Of a stretch of DNA of 37,391 nt, positions 1 through 8,695 are shown in pieces (the first letter of the stretch is position 1; every line of letters starts with the position of its first letter). Under the pieces are notes generated by a model. It saw nothing but the letters and a program-made list of their open reading frames with translations, had not been told where the DNA came from and ran no database searches. Origin of the DNA: HGM13006 sp964527315 (lineage in GTDB: Bacteria > Bacillota > Clostridia > Oscillospirales > Oscillospiraceae); contig CAZGOQ010000007.1 in the NCBI GenBank assembly GCA_964527315.1, forward strand, positions 1 to 37,391, written 5' to 3'. A program made the position numbers and the translations under genes.

Positions 1-566
1 TCTTTGAGGTCTTTGCGGATACGATCATAGTCTGCTCTCTGACGGCTTTCTCAGTGCTGTCCTCCGGCCTTGTGGATCTGGAGACCGGGGAAACAGTCAC
101 GGAGTACGCCGGAACAGCGATTACGAAAGCCAATTTGATGAGTACCGTCTTTGGCAATCAGTTTGGTGTAGTTGGTTCTGCCTTTGTTGCCATCGCCATT
201 ATGCTGTTTGCGTTCTCTACTGTGTTGGGTTGGAGTCACTACGGCAGCAAGGCATGGGAGTATCTGTTCGGTACCAAAGCAACCATTGTATATCGTGCGG
301 TGTTCGTGATTGCCGTCTTCGGCGGCGCTGTGATGAGCGATAACCTTGCATGGGATCTGGCGGACACATTCAACGGTATGATGATGATTCCCAACCTGAT
401 CGGTGTTCTGGTGCTGTCCCCGATTGTCATGAAGATCACCAGAAACTATGTAGATCGGAAGCTGAAGAACAAGGACGTTGAGCCAATGCTCTCGGTGTTC
501 CCGGATATTCAGAAAGTTCATGCGGAGGAAATCAAGAACGCACAGACCGCAGAAGCGGCGGAATAA
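1..566 (+). CDS. Sodium/alanine (AGCS family) symporter, C-terminal part
   Basis: The reading frame is open from base 3, so only the C-terminal ~187 residues of a membrane transporter are present. The first residues (FEVFADTIIVCSLTA) match the conserved late segment of AGCS sodium:alanine/glycine symporters. They are followed by hydrophobic segments around bases 165-225, 290-345 and 380-440 and a charged cytoplasmic tail. The family imports alanine or glycine with Na+ across the inner membrane. The gene ends at a TAA at 564-566 and is followed by a hairpin. Any start codon called inside the window, such as the GTG at 54, would be artificial because the gene begins upstream of the window. Family assignment is strong; the exact substrate is not determinable from this fragment. 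Confidence 0.87.
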   Translation, partial: FEVFADTIIVCSLTAFSVLSSGLVDLETGETVTEYAGTAITKANLMSTVFGNQFGVVGSAFVAIAIMLFAFSTVLGWSHYGSKAWEYLFGTKATIVYRAVFVIAVFGGAVMSDNLAWDLADTFNGMMMIPNLIGVLVLSPIVMKITRNYVDRKLKNKDVEPMLSVFPDIQKVHAEEIKNAQTAEAAE

Positions 567-573
567 AATACAT

Positions 574-604
574 TATCCCGTGCCGGAGGAACCGGCGCGG
601 GATA
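574..604 (+). terminator. Hairpin terminator after the symporter gene
   Basis: The arms 574-586 (TATCCCGTGCCGG) and 592-604 pair over 13 positions with one G-U and a 5-nt loop. The T tract that follows is weak (CCTTTGCC), so termination may be partial. Confidence 0.65.
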
Positions 605-664
605 CCTTTGCCGCTTTGTAGGATTTTATCCTGATCAATCACGGAAACATTGTTGTTTTTCCAC

Positions 665-693
665 TTGCGGCTTGTTTCTGCAGGGATTATAAT
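665..693 (+). promoter_or_regulatory. Sigma-A-type promoter of ilvE
   Basis: A TTGCGG -35 box (665-670) and a perfect TATAAT -10 box (688-693) are separated by 17 nt. The predicted transcription start is near 700, about 29 nt upstream of the ilvE ATG. Confidence 0.75.
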
Positions 694-728
694 AAAAGTA
701 ATTTTAAACTTTGTGGAGGTTGAATGCG

Positions 729-1796
729 ATGGAAAAAATTTCTGTCACCCTGACAAAAAATCATAAAGAAAAGCCGGCCGGCCCGGATATCCCCTTTGGC
801 GTAATTACAACCGATCATATGTTCCTGATGAACTATACGCCGGAGAAGAGGTGGCATGACGGCCGCATTGTACCCTATGCCCCATTTCAGATCGACCCGG
901 CCTGTATGGTGCTGCATTATGCTCAGGAGATCTTTGAGGGCATGAAGGCATACCGGGATGGAGCGGGTAAAATTCGCCTGTTCCGTCCGGAAGAGAACTT
1001 TAAACGTATGAACAATTCCTGCGAACGTATGAGCATTCCTCAGGTGGATGTGGACTACTGCGTGGAAGCTGTTAAGCAGCTGGTAATATTGGAGAAGGAC
1101 TGGGTTCCCTCCGCACCCAATACCTCCCTCTATATCCGTCCGTTTATTTTTGCGACGGATAATCACATTGGCGTCCATGCATCCCACACTTACCTGTTCG
1201 CGATTATTCTCAGCCCGGTTGGCCCCTATTATGCCACCGGCCTGGCGCCGGTGAGCATCATGATCGAGGAGGACGACGTCCGCGCTGTTCGCGGCGGCAC
1301 GGGCTTTACCAAGTGCGGCGGCAATTACGCGGCTTCCCTCCGGGCCGGTGAACGGGCGGAGGAGAAAGGCTTTTCGCAGGTTCTCTGGCTCGACGGCGTG
1401 GAACGAAAGTATATTGAAGAAGTGGGCGCAATGAACGTGCTGTTTAAAATCAACAACAAAATCGTGACTCCGGAACTCAATGGCTCCATTCTGCCCGGTA
1501 TTACCAGAAAAAGCTGCCTGCAGCTGCTCCGGGACAAAGGCTATGAGGTGGAGGAGCGGAAACTCAGTGTGGACGAACTAATTGGTGCGGCCAAGGACGG
1601 GACGCTGGAGGAAGCCTTTGGCTCCGGTACCGCTGCGGTGATTTCGCCCATTGGCTCGCTGTCCTATGGCGGCGTATCCTACCCGGTCAACGGAGGCAGG
1701 ATCGGCCCTGTGGCGCAAAACCTCTATGATACGTTGACCGGCATCCAGTGGGGCAGGATAGAGGATCCCTACGGCTGGAGTCAGATTATCTGCTGA
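729..1796 (+). CDS. ilvE: Branched-chain amino-acid aminotransferase
   Basis: This is a 355-aa fold-type IV PLP enzyme that interconverts Leu/Ile/Val with their 2-oxo acids, using glutamate/2-oxoglutarate. The PLP-binding lysine is expected at about K195 in FTKCGGNYAAS, followed by the family motif YIEEVGAMNVLF. The length and these motifs fit the BCAT group rather than D-amino-acid transaminases or aminodeoxychorismate lyase. The ATG at 729 is chosen because GGAGG (715-719) lies 9 nt upstream; the in-frame TTG at 711 precedes that site. The gene is monocistronic, with its own promoter at 665-693 and a hairpin after the stop. It would supply the last step of leucine synthesis for the leuCDB genes 20 kb away. 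Confidence 0.93.
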   Translation: MEKISVTLTKNHKEKPAGPDIPFGVITTDHMFLMNYTPEKRWHDGRIVPYAPFQIDPACMVLHYAQEIFEGMKAYRDGAGKIRLFRPEENFKRMNNSCERMSIPQVDVDYCVEAVKQLVILEKDWVPSAPNTSLYIRPFIFATDNHIGVHASHTYLFAIILSPVGPYYATGLAPVSIMIEEDDVRAVRGGTGFTKCGGNYAASLRAGERAEEKGFSQVLWLDGVERKYIEEVGAMNVLFKINNKIVTPELNGSILPGITRKSCLQLLRDKGYEVEERKLSVDELIGAAKDGTLEEAFGSGTAAVISPIGSLSYGGVSYPVNGGRIGPVAQNLYDTLTGIQWGRIEDPYGWSQIIC

Positions 1797-1810
1797 AAAT
1801 CGAAAGGGTG

Positions 1811-1948
1811 TGCCGTAAAATAGTCTTTTTGAGAAATTGACCTGATATGAAAGCAGGAGAAACCACAAGCTTTTGTGATTTCTCCTGCTGTTTCTATCTT
1901 TTTTTGATTGGGCAAATTCTGCAAAAACTGCATTTTACAACAGGCCTG
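1811..1948 (+). repeat. Dispersed ~137-nt intergenic repeat, copy A
   Basis: This stretch aligns over its whole length with the reverse complement of 11935-12070. Both share the blocks GCCG(T/C)AAAATAG, AG(C)(A/G)GGAGAAA(C/T)CAC, GTGATTTCTCC(T/C)GCT, TTTCTA(T/C)CTTTTT, GGGCA and GCATTTT(A/G)CA(A/G)CAGGC. The outer blocks GTAAAAT (1815-1821) and ATTTTAC (1932-1938) are inverted repeats. In copy B they read GCAAAAT and ATTTTGC, a compensatory change. The copy fills the gap between the convergent ilvE and the beta-helix gene. It is probably a mobile or RNA-structured intergenic element. I do not recognise a named family. Confidence 0.72.
1852..1905 (+). terminator. Intrinsic terminator after ilvE (core of repeat copy A)
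   Basis: The arms 1852-1866 and 1875-1889 form a 15-bp stem with one mismatch. The stem is followed by GTTTCTATC and a run of seven T. It lies 55 nt after the ilvE stop and can end that transcript. Confidence 0.8.
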
Positions 1949-1968
1949 TTGTATTTAAAATAGGAAAA

Positions 1969-4068
1969 TTACGCGCTGACCACGATATTGCCGGTGTAGA
2001 CATTACCGGCTTCCGGAGTGACGGCTTTGCCGTCCACAGTGACAGTGCCCTTGACAGCGCTGTCTGCGGAAACTTCCAGCCGTGTCAGATAGCTTGTGCC
2101 TGCCGGTGTCCAGATGGAGCCGTTTTTCAGAGAAACCCAAACGCCGTTGTTCACAGCGGGGGCGGGGGTGTTGGTAAGACCACCCAGGAGGGTCGCGTCC
2201 TTGGAGACAATGCAGCCCAGCGTGGGGGACAGCTTCTCTTTGCCAATCACGACAAGGTCGCCCTTTGCGTCATAATCCGGCGTGAAGTAGAACTTCGGCT
2301 CGGGCATGGGAGGCATTTCACTCATGGGAGGCATCTCCGGCATATCTCCGACACCGGCGTCGGGGCCGCCGGGCGCGTCATCCATGGGCATGGGAGGACC
2401 GAAGGAGGGCTTTTCCCACTTGCCGGCGATTTCAAAGCCGTCAGCATTGACGGGAATACCGCCGAATTCATTGTCCGCAGGGGCCAGATAATAAGAATAA
2501 TTGTCATGGGTGGCGACAGAGGAGGAGCAGGCGCCCTTGAGGTCGCAATTATCAAAGGAAAGCGCCAGATTCTGGCCCCACCAGAGCATCCCTTCACCGT
2601 TGGTTTCTACAGAAATGCTGTTGAAGAAGCTGCCTTCCAGTGCGGTGCCGTTTTTGGTGTTGCAGTCCTGAAAAGAGACCTGGGGGTCGGAGATCATATT
2701 TTTGACGTCAAATTTCCGAAACAGCTTCTGATCCTTCCGATTCCAGCCATAGGGATTATAGTTCGGGTCCTTTGTCACAGGGGCGGAGGGATCCAGCGCT
2801 TCGGAGAAGGCGGGGGTACCCATGCCGGGATCGTCGCAGGTCATCAGCTGAACGATTACACCCTTGTCAGAGACGAATTTGCTGTTTTTCACATCAATGG
2901 CCGGAGTGCAGGCTTTGATCAGGAAGGCAGCGCCCTGAGTGTGGAAGGAGGAATCCTGTACTTCTGTTACGCCGCAGGCGGGCAGCGTTTTGGAACTGTC
3001 GTCGTTTGCGCCGGGGACATAACGGACATTGTTGGTTTTGTGGTACATCACGCCGTATTTTGTGGTGACCTGACAGCCGTCGTACCAGCCGGCGCTGGCG
3101 TGCTCATTGGCGACCACAGCGGCATAGGTCAAGCCATATTTTTTAGTGGCATAGTCATAGACCACGCCGGTATCCGGCAGAGCGGCCTTAAGCGCCTTGA
3201 ACTGATCGGAAGCAGCGCCGTTGCCCACCACGCAGCCGTAAAAACGGTTCCGGCAGCCGCCAATGGAATAGGTGGCGTAGCAGCTGGGGTCATTGGAACT
3301 TTCCGTGGTCACGTCAATCACAGAGTCCCGGACCCACATCTCGATGGAATATGTACCGAAATCCTTGGTGTCGCCGGTGTCGTCCACGGAGAGGACGCCC
3401 CAGCCGTCGGAAAGGAGGATGTCCTTTTCGTAATTGACATGGCTGTAGCCATCGCACATGGTGGCCCGGGCGTGACCGTCGGGGCTGATGCCCAGCATCC
3501 AGGGGCAGGAGGACATTCCCTCGGCGGCGGATTCATATTTGGAGCCGTTGGCTTTCACAAAAGAGTTTTTCACGGTCACTGTCAGCTGATCCTCGGGGGT
3601 ATTGCCACCGGCAAATACGCCATGGCGGACCGCACCAGCGCCGGAAAACACATAGCCGTCGGCTTCTACCCTGGATTTTCCATAGACGGCGACGCCTGCA
3701 CCAAATCCTTTAAAATCGTTGCCGCCGGAGCCGTCTGCCGTCATGGTGAGATTTTTGATGATATAATCAGAATTGTTGACCATGACGCCGTTGAAGTGGA
3801 CATTGTCCGAGTCGATGGCGCCGCCGGTGATGCTGCTATCATCCATGCTTCCCCCGGTGATGGCGCCGGTCACGCTCTGATTTGCGGAAATTTTACCGCC
3901 GTCTACAAACAACGCGGTGCGGTAGGCGCAGCTGCCCCTGGTCATACCGCCCTCATAAAGCCCCTTTTCCGGAGAGATTGGCGCAGTCTCTACAGCCACT
4001 GAACCGGGAGTTCCGGAGGGAACCTCTTTACCACCCATCAGATAGGTGGTCAGCTTTTCATTACGCAT
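1969..4068 (-). CDS. Predicted beta-helix protein of unknown function
   Basis: This is a 699-aa protein that I do not recognise. It starts MRNEKLTTYLMGG with no signal peptide or transmembrane segment, so it is probably cytoplasmic. The body (about residues 50-540) repeats short beta-strand/turn units rich in Asn, Gly, Asp and Ser (for example VKNSFVKANGSKY, VRDSVIDVTTES, VQDSSFHTQG, VKNSKFVSDKG). This is the pattern of right-handed parallel beta-helix proteins. Residues ~556-594 form a Pro/Met/Gly insert with Met at every third position (MPEMPPMSEMPPM). A smaller beta-rich domain follows (VWVSLKNGSIWTPAGTSYL). An AAAGGAG precedes the ATG. The gene has its own promoter and is divergent from the MATE gene. 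It may bind a polymer or small ligand; no catalytic motif was recognised. Similar low-complexity inserts occur in two proteins of the 12.1-16.2 kb operon. Confidence 0.8.
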   Translation of the reverse strand: MRNEKLTTYLMGGKEVPSGTPGSVAVETAPISPEKGLYEGGMTRGSCAYRTALFVDGGKISANQSVTGAITGGSMDDSSITGGAIDSDNVHFNGVMVNNSDYIIKNLTMTADGSGGNDFKGFGAGVAVYGKSRVEADGYVFSGAGAVRHGVFAGGNTPEDQLTVTVKNSFVKANGSKYESAAEGMSSCPWMLGISPDGHARATMCDGYSHVNYEKDILLSDGWGVLSVDDTGDTKDFGTYSIEMWVRDSVIDVTTESSNDPSCYATYSIGGCRNRFYGCVVGNGAASDQFKALKAALPDTGVVYDYATKKYGLTYAAVVANEHASAGWYDGCQVTTKYGVMYHKTNNVRYVPGANDDSSKTLPACGVTEVQDSSFHTQGAAFLIKACTPAIDVKNSKFVSDKGVIVQLMTCDDPGMGTPAFSEALDPSAPVTKDPNYNPYGWNRKDQKLFRKFDVKNMISDPQVSFQDCNTKNGTALEGSFFNSISVETNGEGMLWWGQNLALSFDNCDLKGACSSSVATHDNYSYYLAPADNEFGGIPVNADGFEIAGKWEKPSFGPPMPMDDAPGGPDAGVGDMPEMPPMSEMPPMPEPKFYFTPDYDAKGDLVVIGKEKLSPTLGCIVSKDATLLGGLTNTPAPAVNNGVWVSLKNGSIWTPAGTSYLTRLEVSADSAVKGTVTVDGKAVTPEAGNVYTGNIVVSA

Positions 4069-4124
4069 GAGAAAACTCCTTTCTTAATTGAGAAGATCCA
4101 GAACCCGTTTATTCTGTATTCTAA

Positions 4125-4153
4125 ATTATAGCTGAAAGACCCCGTTCCGTCAA
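4125..4153 (-). promoter_or_regulatory. Promoter of the beta-helix gene
   Basis: On the minus strand, TTGACG (complement of 4148-4153) and TATAAT (complement of 4125-4130) are separated by 17 nt, close to consensus. The predicted leader is about 50 nt. Confidence 0.75.
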
Positions 4154-4200
4154 TCCCCTGCGCCGGAATCAGACAAAAAGGGAACATATGAAACAGGCGG

Positions 4201-4229
4201 TTGCAGACGAAGGAGGGGCGTGCTATAAT
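4201..4229 (+). promoter_or_regulatory. Promoter of the MATE gene
   Basis: TTGCAG (4201-4206) and TATAAT (4224-4229) have a 17-nt spacer. The -10 box contains the upstream in-frame TTG at 4229, which rules that TTG out as a start codon. The divergent promoter for the beta-helix gene is about 50 nt away, so one regulator could serve both. Confidence 0.75.
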
Positions 4230-4261
4230 TGAGCAGAGAATCAAAGCAAAGGAGCTTTCTT

Positions 4262-5638
4262 GTGAGCAGATATATCGGAGATCGAGCATTTTACAGGCGT
4301 GTACTAAAGGTGTTGCTGCCTATCGTGATCCAGCAGGGGATCACGAATTTTGTAGGCCTTTTGGATAATATTATGGTGGGCCAGGTGGGGACGGAACAGA
4401 TGTCCGGCGTGGCCATTACCAACCAGCTGCTGTTTATCTTTCAGCTTTGCATTTTTGGAAGCCTTTCCGGGGCGGGAATTTTCTGCGCTCAATACTTCGG
4501 TAAAGGAGAGCAGGAGAAGATTAAGAGCGTATTTCGCTATAAACTTATCTCTACGGCGTTACTTACCGGCATTGCCATTGTGATTTTCTGGTGTTTCCGA
4601 GAGCCGCTGATCGGCCTGTTTTTAACAGATAACGGCACTGGCGATCTGGCGGCGACGCTGGCCTATGGGAAGGAGTATATGGCGATCATGCTGGTGGGCC
4701 TTGTGCCCTTTGCGGCGGTGCAGCTCTATTCCTCCACTATGCGGGAGACTGGAGAAACCGCCATCCCCATGCAGGCGAGCACCTTGGCGGTGTTTGTCAA
4801 TATGATCCTCAATTACATTCTGATCTTTGGCCATTTCGGTGCGCCGAAGATGGGCGTAGCGGGGGCGGCGCTGGCGACGACCATTTCCCGGTTTGCGGAA
4901 TTGGGATTGATTTTGGTCTATGCCAAGGTGCGCAGAGCGCGATTTCCCTATTTTACCGGCGTCTATCGGACGATCCAGGTGCCCCTTCCCATGGTCAGGG
5001 AGATTACGATTAAGGGAATGCCCCTGATGGTCAACGAACTGATGTGGTCCATGGGGACGACGCTGATTGTGCAGTGTTACTCCACGCGGGGACTGGATGC
5101 TGTGGCGGCCTATAATATTTCCAGTACTGTCAGCAACTTCTTTTCTATGGCGGTGTTCGCCATGGGAACGGCCATTTCCATTTTGGTAGGCCATGAACTG
5201 GGGGCGGGAGAGTTTGACCGGGCGGTGGATACCAACCGGAAAATGCTGATTTTCGGCGTGTTTCTCTGCCTGGGAGCAACGGTACTTTTGGCGGCGGCCG
5301 CGCCGATCTTTCCAAAAATCTACAATACGACTGATGAGGTTCGTGCGCTGGCAATGGGCCTTTTGCGGCTGGACGCGGCGTTTCTGGTGGCGAGGGGGCT
5401 GTATAATAACTGCTACTTTACCCTGCGTTCCGGCGGGAAAACATTTATGACATTTCTGTTTGACAGTGTTTCCATGTGGGCTGTCAATCTCCCGGTGGCG
5501 CTGGTGCTGGCCCGCTGGACGGCTGTCCCGCTGCTGAGCATGTACTTGATTGTGCAGGTGGTGGACGCGCTGAAAACCGTGGTGGGACTTTGGCTGGTGA
5601 AAAAAAGGATCTGGCTCAATGATCTGACAACTGCGTGA
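4262..5638 (+). CDS. MATE family multidrug/metabolite exporter
   Basis: This is a 458-aa inner-membrane protein with about 12 hydrophobic segments in two halves. The first half opens with LLPIVIQQGITNFVGLLDNIMVGQVG, the MatE N-terminal signature with the conserved N and D of helix 1. The second half opens with a comparable segment (KGMPLMVNELMWSMGTTLIV). MATE proteins export cationic drugs or metabolites by Na+ or H+ antiport. The GTG at 4262 is chosen because AAAGGAG (4248-4254) is 7 nt upstream and the -10 box overlaps the alternative TTG at 4229. The gene ends TGA at 5636-5638 without a clear terminator, so transcripts could run into the reductase gene. Substrate unknown. Confidence 0.92.
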   Translation: MSRYIGDRAFYRRVLKVLLPIVIQQGITNFVGLLDNIMVGQVGTEQMSGVAITNQLLFIFQLCIFGSLSGAGIFCAQYFGKGEQEKIKSVFRYKLISTALLTGIAIVIFWCFREPLIGLFLTDNGTGDLAATLAYGKEYMAIMLVGLVPFAAVQLYSSTMRETGETAIPMQASTLAVFVNMILNYILIFGHFGAPKMGVAGAALATTISRFAELGLILVYAKVRRARFPYFTGVYRTIQVPLPMVREITIKGMPLMVNELMWSMGTTLIVQCYSTRGLDAVAAYNISSTVSNFFSMAVFAMGTAISILVGHELGAGEFDRAVDTNRKMLIFGVFLCLGATVLLAAAAPIFPKIYNTTDEVRALAMGLLRLDAAFLVARGLYNNCYFTLRSGGKTFMTFLFDSVSMWAVNLPVALVLARWTAVPLLSMYLIVQVVDALKTVVGLWLVKKRIWLNDLTTA

Positions 5639-5721
5639 CATGATATCTTGGAGAGGCTGGCTCCGGGATGTTATTGATATGGAAAGAAAAATTTTGTTAT
5701 GTGCAATTGGGGAAAAGAATG

Positions 5722-5750
5722 TTTTCAAATTGTAAAAAGTGCGCTACAAT
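5722..5750 (+). promoter_or_regulatory. Possible promoter of the OYE-type reductase gene
   Basis: TTTTCA (5722-5727) and TACAAT (5745-5750) are 17 nt apart. The -10 is good and the -35 weak. Confidence 0.45.
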
Positions 5751-5779
5751 AGAAGAAATCAATTTAGGAGGAGTGACTC

Positions 5780-7741
5780 ATGAAGTCCAGCTATCCCCAT
5801 ATTTTCGAGCCGCTGACGGTGGGAAATGTCACCTTTAAGAACCGAATCTTTACCGCCCCCTCCATGGGGCATATGATGCAGAACAACGCGCCTACATATC
5901 CGGAGCCTGCCATGATCGCAAACTATCTGGAAAAAGCCAAAGGCGGTGTGGCCCAGGTGGAGTGCGGCGGTCAGCAGGTCAACGATCCCGGGCGGGATCC
6001 CATCCACTCGAATTTTAATATTGAGGACCCTGCCGGCTGGCGGAATTTTATCCACTTTACCAACGCCATTCATTTTTATGATGCGAAAGCCTCCTATGAA
6101 TTAATCCACTTCGGTTCGGAGGGAGAGTATACTGAGGAGGCCAAAAAGGGAGTTATCTATGGTTGTTCTGATTTTGTACGGAACGACGGCCTTCGCTTCC
6201 ACCAGATGCCGGAAAGCGAAATGGAAAAGCTGGCGGACCGCTATGCGGCTTTGGCAGCGTGTGTCAAATTCTGTGGCTTTGACACGCTGCTGATCCATGG
6301 AGGCCATGGGACGCTGCTTCAGGAGTTTGTATCTCCCCGCAGCAATCACAGGACGGATGCATACGGCGGTTCCATGGAAAACCGCGCCCGGTTTCCGATG
6401 ATGGTGCTCCGCCGCATCCGGGAAAAAGTAGGCAGGGATTTGCTGATCGAGTACCGCATTTCCGGATCGGAATGCGTACCCGGGGGCTTTGAGATCAACG
6501 AGTGCATCGAGTTTTTGAAACTCGCTCAGGATGAGATCGACATTGCTCACATCTCCGCCGGCGTAGTCCGGGAAAAGCGTCTGAGAGCTATCACCCATCC
6601 TACCGGATTTTTGCCGGAAGCGGCCAATGCGTATCTTGCCAAGGCGGTCAAGGCCTGCCCGGATATCCATATCCCGGTGTTGACGGTGGGGGCATTTCAG
6701 CAGCCTGAAGCCATTGAGAAAGTCCTTGCAAACGGAGAAGCGGATATTGTTGCCATGGCGAGAGGAACCATTGCCGACCCGTATACCGTCAAGAAGATCA
6801 AGGAGGGAACCCCCCAGGATATTGTTCCCTGCATCAAATGTTTCCATTGCCTGGACGATTTCAAAAATACCCATTCCTATTCCTGTGCGGTCAATCCTAT
6901 CGCCGGGCGGGAAAGCCAACTCAGTATGCTGGTGCCGGAGGAATATAAGAAGCAGAACGTGGCGGTCATTGGCGGCGGCCCCGGCGGGATGAAAGCGGCG
7001 CTGCTGGCTTCAGAGCGCGGACATAAGGTCACGCTGTTCGAACAGAAATGCGTACTGGGCGGCCAGCTGAACGACGCGGATTTCATGGATTTCAAATACG
7101 ATCTCAGAAAATATAAGGATTACCTGATCGCCCATGTGGAGCAGGACGCCAATATCACGGTAAAGCTGAGAACAAAGGCTGTGCCGGAAGCCATCCGGTC
7201 CATGGGCTTTGACCAGGTGATCTGCGCCATCGGGGCGGAGCCGCTGATCCCTGACATTCCCGGCGTAGACGGCGAAAACGTCATTTGGGCGGGCGACAGC
7301 TTCACCCGGCCGGAACAAGTCGGCGCCAGCGTAGTGGTCATCGGGGGCGGTCAGGTGGGCTGTGAGACGGCGGTTCACTATGGAATGCAGGGAAAGCAAG
7401 TCACTGTCTTGGAAATGCAGGAAAAATTGGCGCCTGATGCCATGCGCACCTATCAGGAAGAACTGGAGGGACAGGTCAACGACCACTGCGCCGCGCTTCT
7501 GGGGGCCAAAGTGATAAAAATTGAGAGCGACGGCGTTACCTATGAAAAAGATGGCCGGAGTCAAAAGGTGATGGCGGATACCGTGATTCTGGCGGTGGGA
7601 ATGCGGCCCCGCAGTCAGCAGGCAGAGGCATTCCGGGATTGTGCGGAAACTTTCCGCAAGATCGGAGACTGTGTGAAGGTCGGCAATGTTAAGACGGTCA
7701 CCAGAGCGGCTTTTGACGCAGCCATGACCATCGGCGTATAG
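5780..7741 (+). CDS. NADH:flavin oxidoreductase (enoate-reductase/BaiCD type)
   Basis: This 653-aa cytoplasmic redox enzyme has three parts. Residues 1-~345 are an Old-Yellow-Enzyme FMN barrel with the active-site block LIHGGHGTLLQEFVSP and RTDAYGGSMENR. The [4Fe-4S] cysteines are C351, C354, C357 and C369. C-terminal FAD/NAD(P)H domains carry AVIGGGPGG (~394) and VVIGGGQVG (~518). The same architecture is found in 2-enoate reductase, 2,4-dienoyl-CoA reductase FadH and the bile-acid enzymes BaiCD/BaiH. These pass electrons from NAD(P)H via FAD and Fe-S to FMN and reduce an activated C=C bond. The second cysteine spacing is x2 rather than the usual x3. A good site (AGGAGG, from 5766) precedes the ATG. 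The substrate cannot be read from sequence. Other candidates are aryl-acrylate or flavonoid reductases. Confidence 0.88.
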   Translation: MKSSYPHIFEPLTVGNVTFKNRIFTAPSMGHMMQNNAPTYPEPAMIANYLEKAKGGVAQVECGGQQVNDPGRDPIHSNFNIEDPAGWRNFIHFTNAIHFYDAKASYELIHFGSEGEYTEEAKKGVIYGCSDFVRNDGLRFHQMPESEMEKLADRYAALAACVKFCGFDTLLIHGGHGTLLQEFVSPRSNHRTDAYGGSMENRARFPMMVLRRIREKVGRDLLIEYRISGSECVPGGFEINECIEFLKLAQDEIDIAHISAGVVREKRLRAITHPTGFLPEAANAYLAKAVKACPDIHIPVLTVGAFQQPEAIEKVLANGEADIVAMARGTIADPYTVKKIKEGTPQDIVPCIKCFHCLDDFKNTHSYSCAVNPIAGRESQLSMLVPEEYKKQNVAVIGGGPGGMKAALLASERGHKVTLFEQKCVLGGQLNDADFMDFKYDLRKYKDYLIAHVEQDANITVKLRTKAVPEAIRSMGFDQVICAIGAEPLIPDIPGVDGENVIWAGDSFTRPEQVGASVVVIGGGQVGCETAVHYGMQGKQVTVLEMQEKLAPDAMRTYQEELEGQVNDHCAALLGAKVIKIESDGVTYEKDGRSQKVMADTVILAVGMRPRSQQAEAFRDCAETFRKIGDCVKVGNVKTVTRAAFDAAMTIGV

Positions 7742-7833
7742 CGGACAGGGCGAATCAGATTTTGAAAATCGGATTGGTTCCACAGAGATAGTGCTATGCT
7801 ACTGTTTGCGAATTTCTGGGTGGAGTGAAAACT

Positions 7834-8499
7834 ATGACACAAACAAAAGCCGTGGATTACCGGACCTTCCGGCTCAGCAAGCTTGGTACGCCTGAATTCT
7901 GTCATTTGAAGCTGCTGATTTTTTGGCCGCTCTTTGGATTGGCGTTTTTTCTCCTGGAACGGGTGATTCCTCGGAATAGTTATTATGTGATGTACTGCCC
8001 GCTGGATGAATGGATGCCCTTCTGCGAGTGGTTTGTGATCCCATATTTTTTCTGGTTTTTGTTTATTATCGGGATGCATCTGTATACGCTGCTCTATGAC
8101 GTTCCGGCATTCCGGAAAATGATGAAATATTTTACCCTGACCTATGGAGCGGCATTGGTGATCTATCTGTTGTTTCCCAACTGTCAGGAGTTCCGGCTCA
8201 CAGTGTTTCCGAGAGAAAACTGGATGGTAGACGTCGTAAAGTGGCTCTATAATTTTGATACCGACACCAATGTCTGTCCGTCCCTGCATGTGATCGGTTC
8301 TGCGGCGGTCATGACAACAGCCTGGAACACGGAACGGTTTTCCAGCCGGGGCTGGCGATGGGTGTTTGGACTGGCGGCCCTTGTTATCTCTGCTTCCACC
8401 GTGTTTCTGCGGCAGCATTCGCTACTGGATATTCTGGCGGCGCTTCCCATCTGTCTGGTGGCATATTGGGTCGTCTATCGAAAAAAGAAAAAGAAATAA
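7834..8499 (+). CDS. PAP2-family membrane phosphatase
   Basis: This is a 221-aa protein with about five or six hydrophobic helices. It carries the PAP2/inositolphosphorylceramide-synthase-like motifs CPSLHV (S150, H152) and FLRQHSLLD (R193, H195, D199), which form the phosphatase active site facing the outside or within the bilayer. Family members dephosphorylate lipid phosphates or transfer phospho-head groups. The ATG at 7834 is preferred over the GTG at 7825 because GGGTGGAG (7818-7825) then lies 8 nt away. It stands 92 nt after the reductase gene and upstream of a TetR - GT-C - UbiA operon. In mycobacteria a PAP2 phosphatase follows the UbiA phosphoribosyltransferase in decaprenyl-phospho-arabinose synthesis, so a similar lipid-phosphate role is plausible here. 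Confidence 0.83.
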   Translation: MTQTKAVDYRTFRLSKLGTPEFCHLKLLIFWPLFGLAFFLLERVIPRNSYYVMYCPLDEWMPFCEWFVIPYFFWFLFIIGMHLYTLLYDVPAFRKMMKYFTLTYGAALVIYLLFPNCQEFRLTVFPRENWMVDVVKWLYNFDTDTNVCPSLHVIGSAAVMTTAWNTERFSSRGWRWVFGLAALVISASTVFLRQHSLLDILAALPICLVAYWVVYRKKKKK

Positions 8500-8586
8500 G
8501 AGAAGGGAACCGCCTCAAAACTAAATTTTTCCAAATAAATATGCCGGTCGAATAAAAAGGAAATAACAATAGAATAACCACAAAAC

Positions 8587-8628
8587 GGTGCGTCGTAGAG
8601 AAACAAAGTTCTACGACGCACCAATTTT
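8587..8628 (+). terminator. Intrinsic terminator after the PAP2 gene
   Basis: The arms 8587-8599 and 8610-8622 form a perfect 13-bp stem (GGTGCGTCGTAGA) with a 10-nt loop, then AATTTTTG. The 300-nt gap 8500-8807 holds this terminator and the TetR promoter; no further gene was seen. Confidence 0.85.
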
Positions 8629-8695
8629 TGCTTGAACTGGGAATGCAACAGGAATATCCGAAAATGACGAATGGTCATAAAATCTTCACACGTTC

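Noticed and set aside
2506..4002. 498-codon open frame on the plus strand
   Set aside because: It is antisense to the beta-helix gene, has no family resemblance, and follows from that gene's GC-rich third codon positions.
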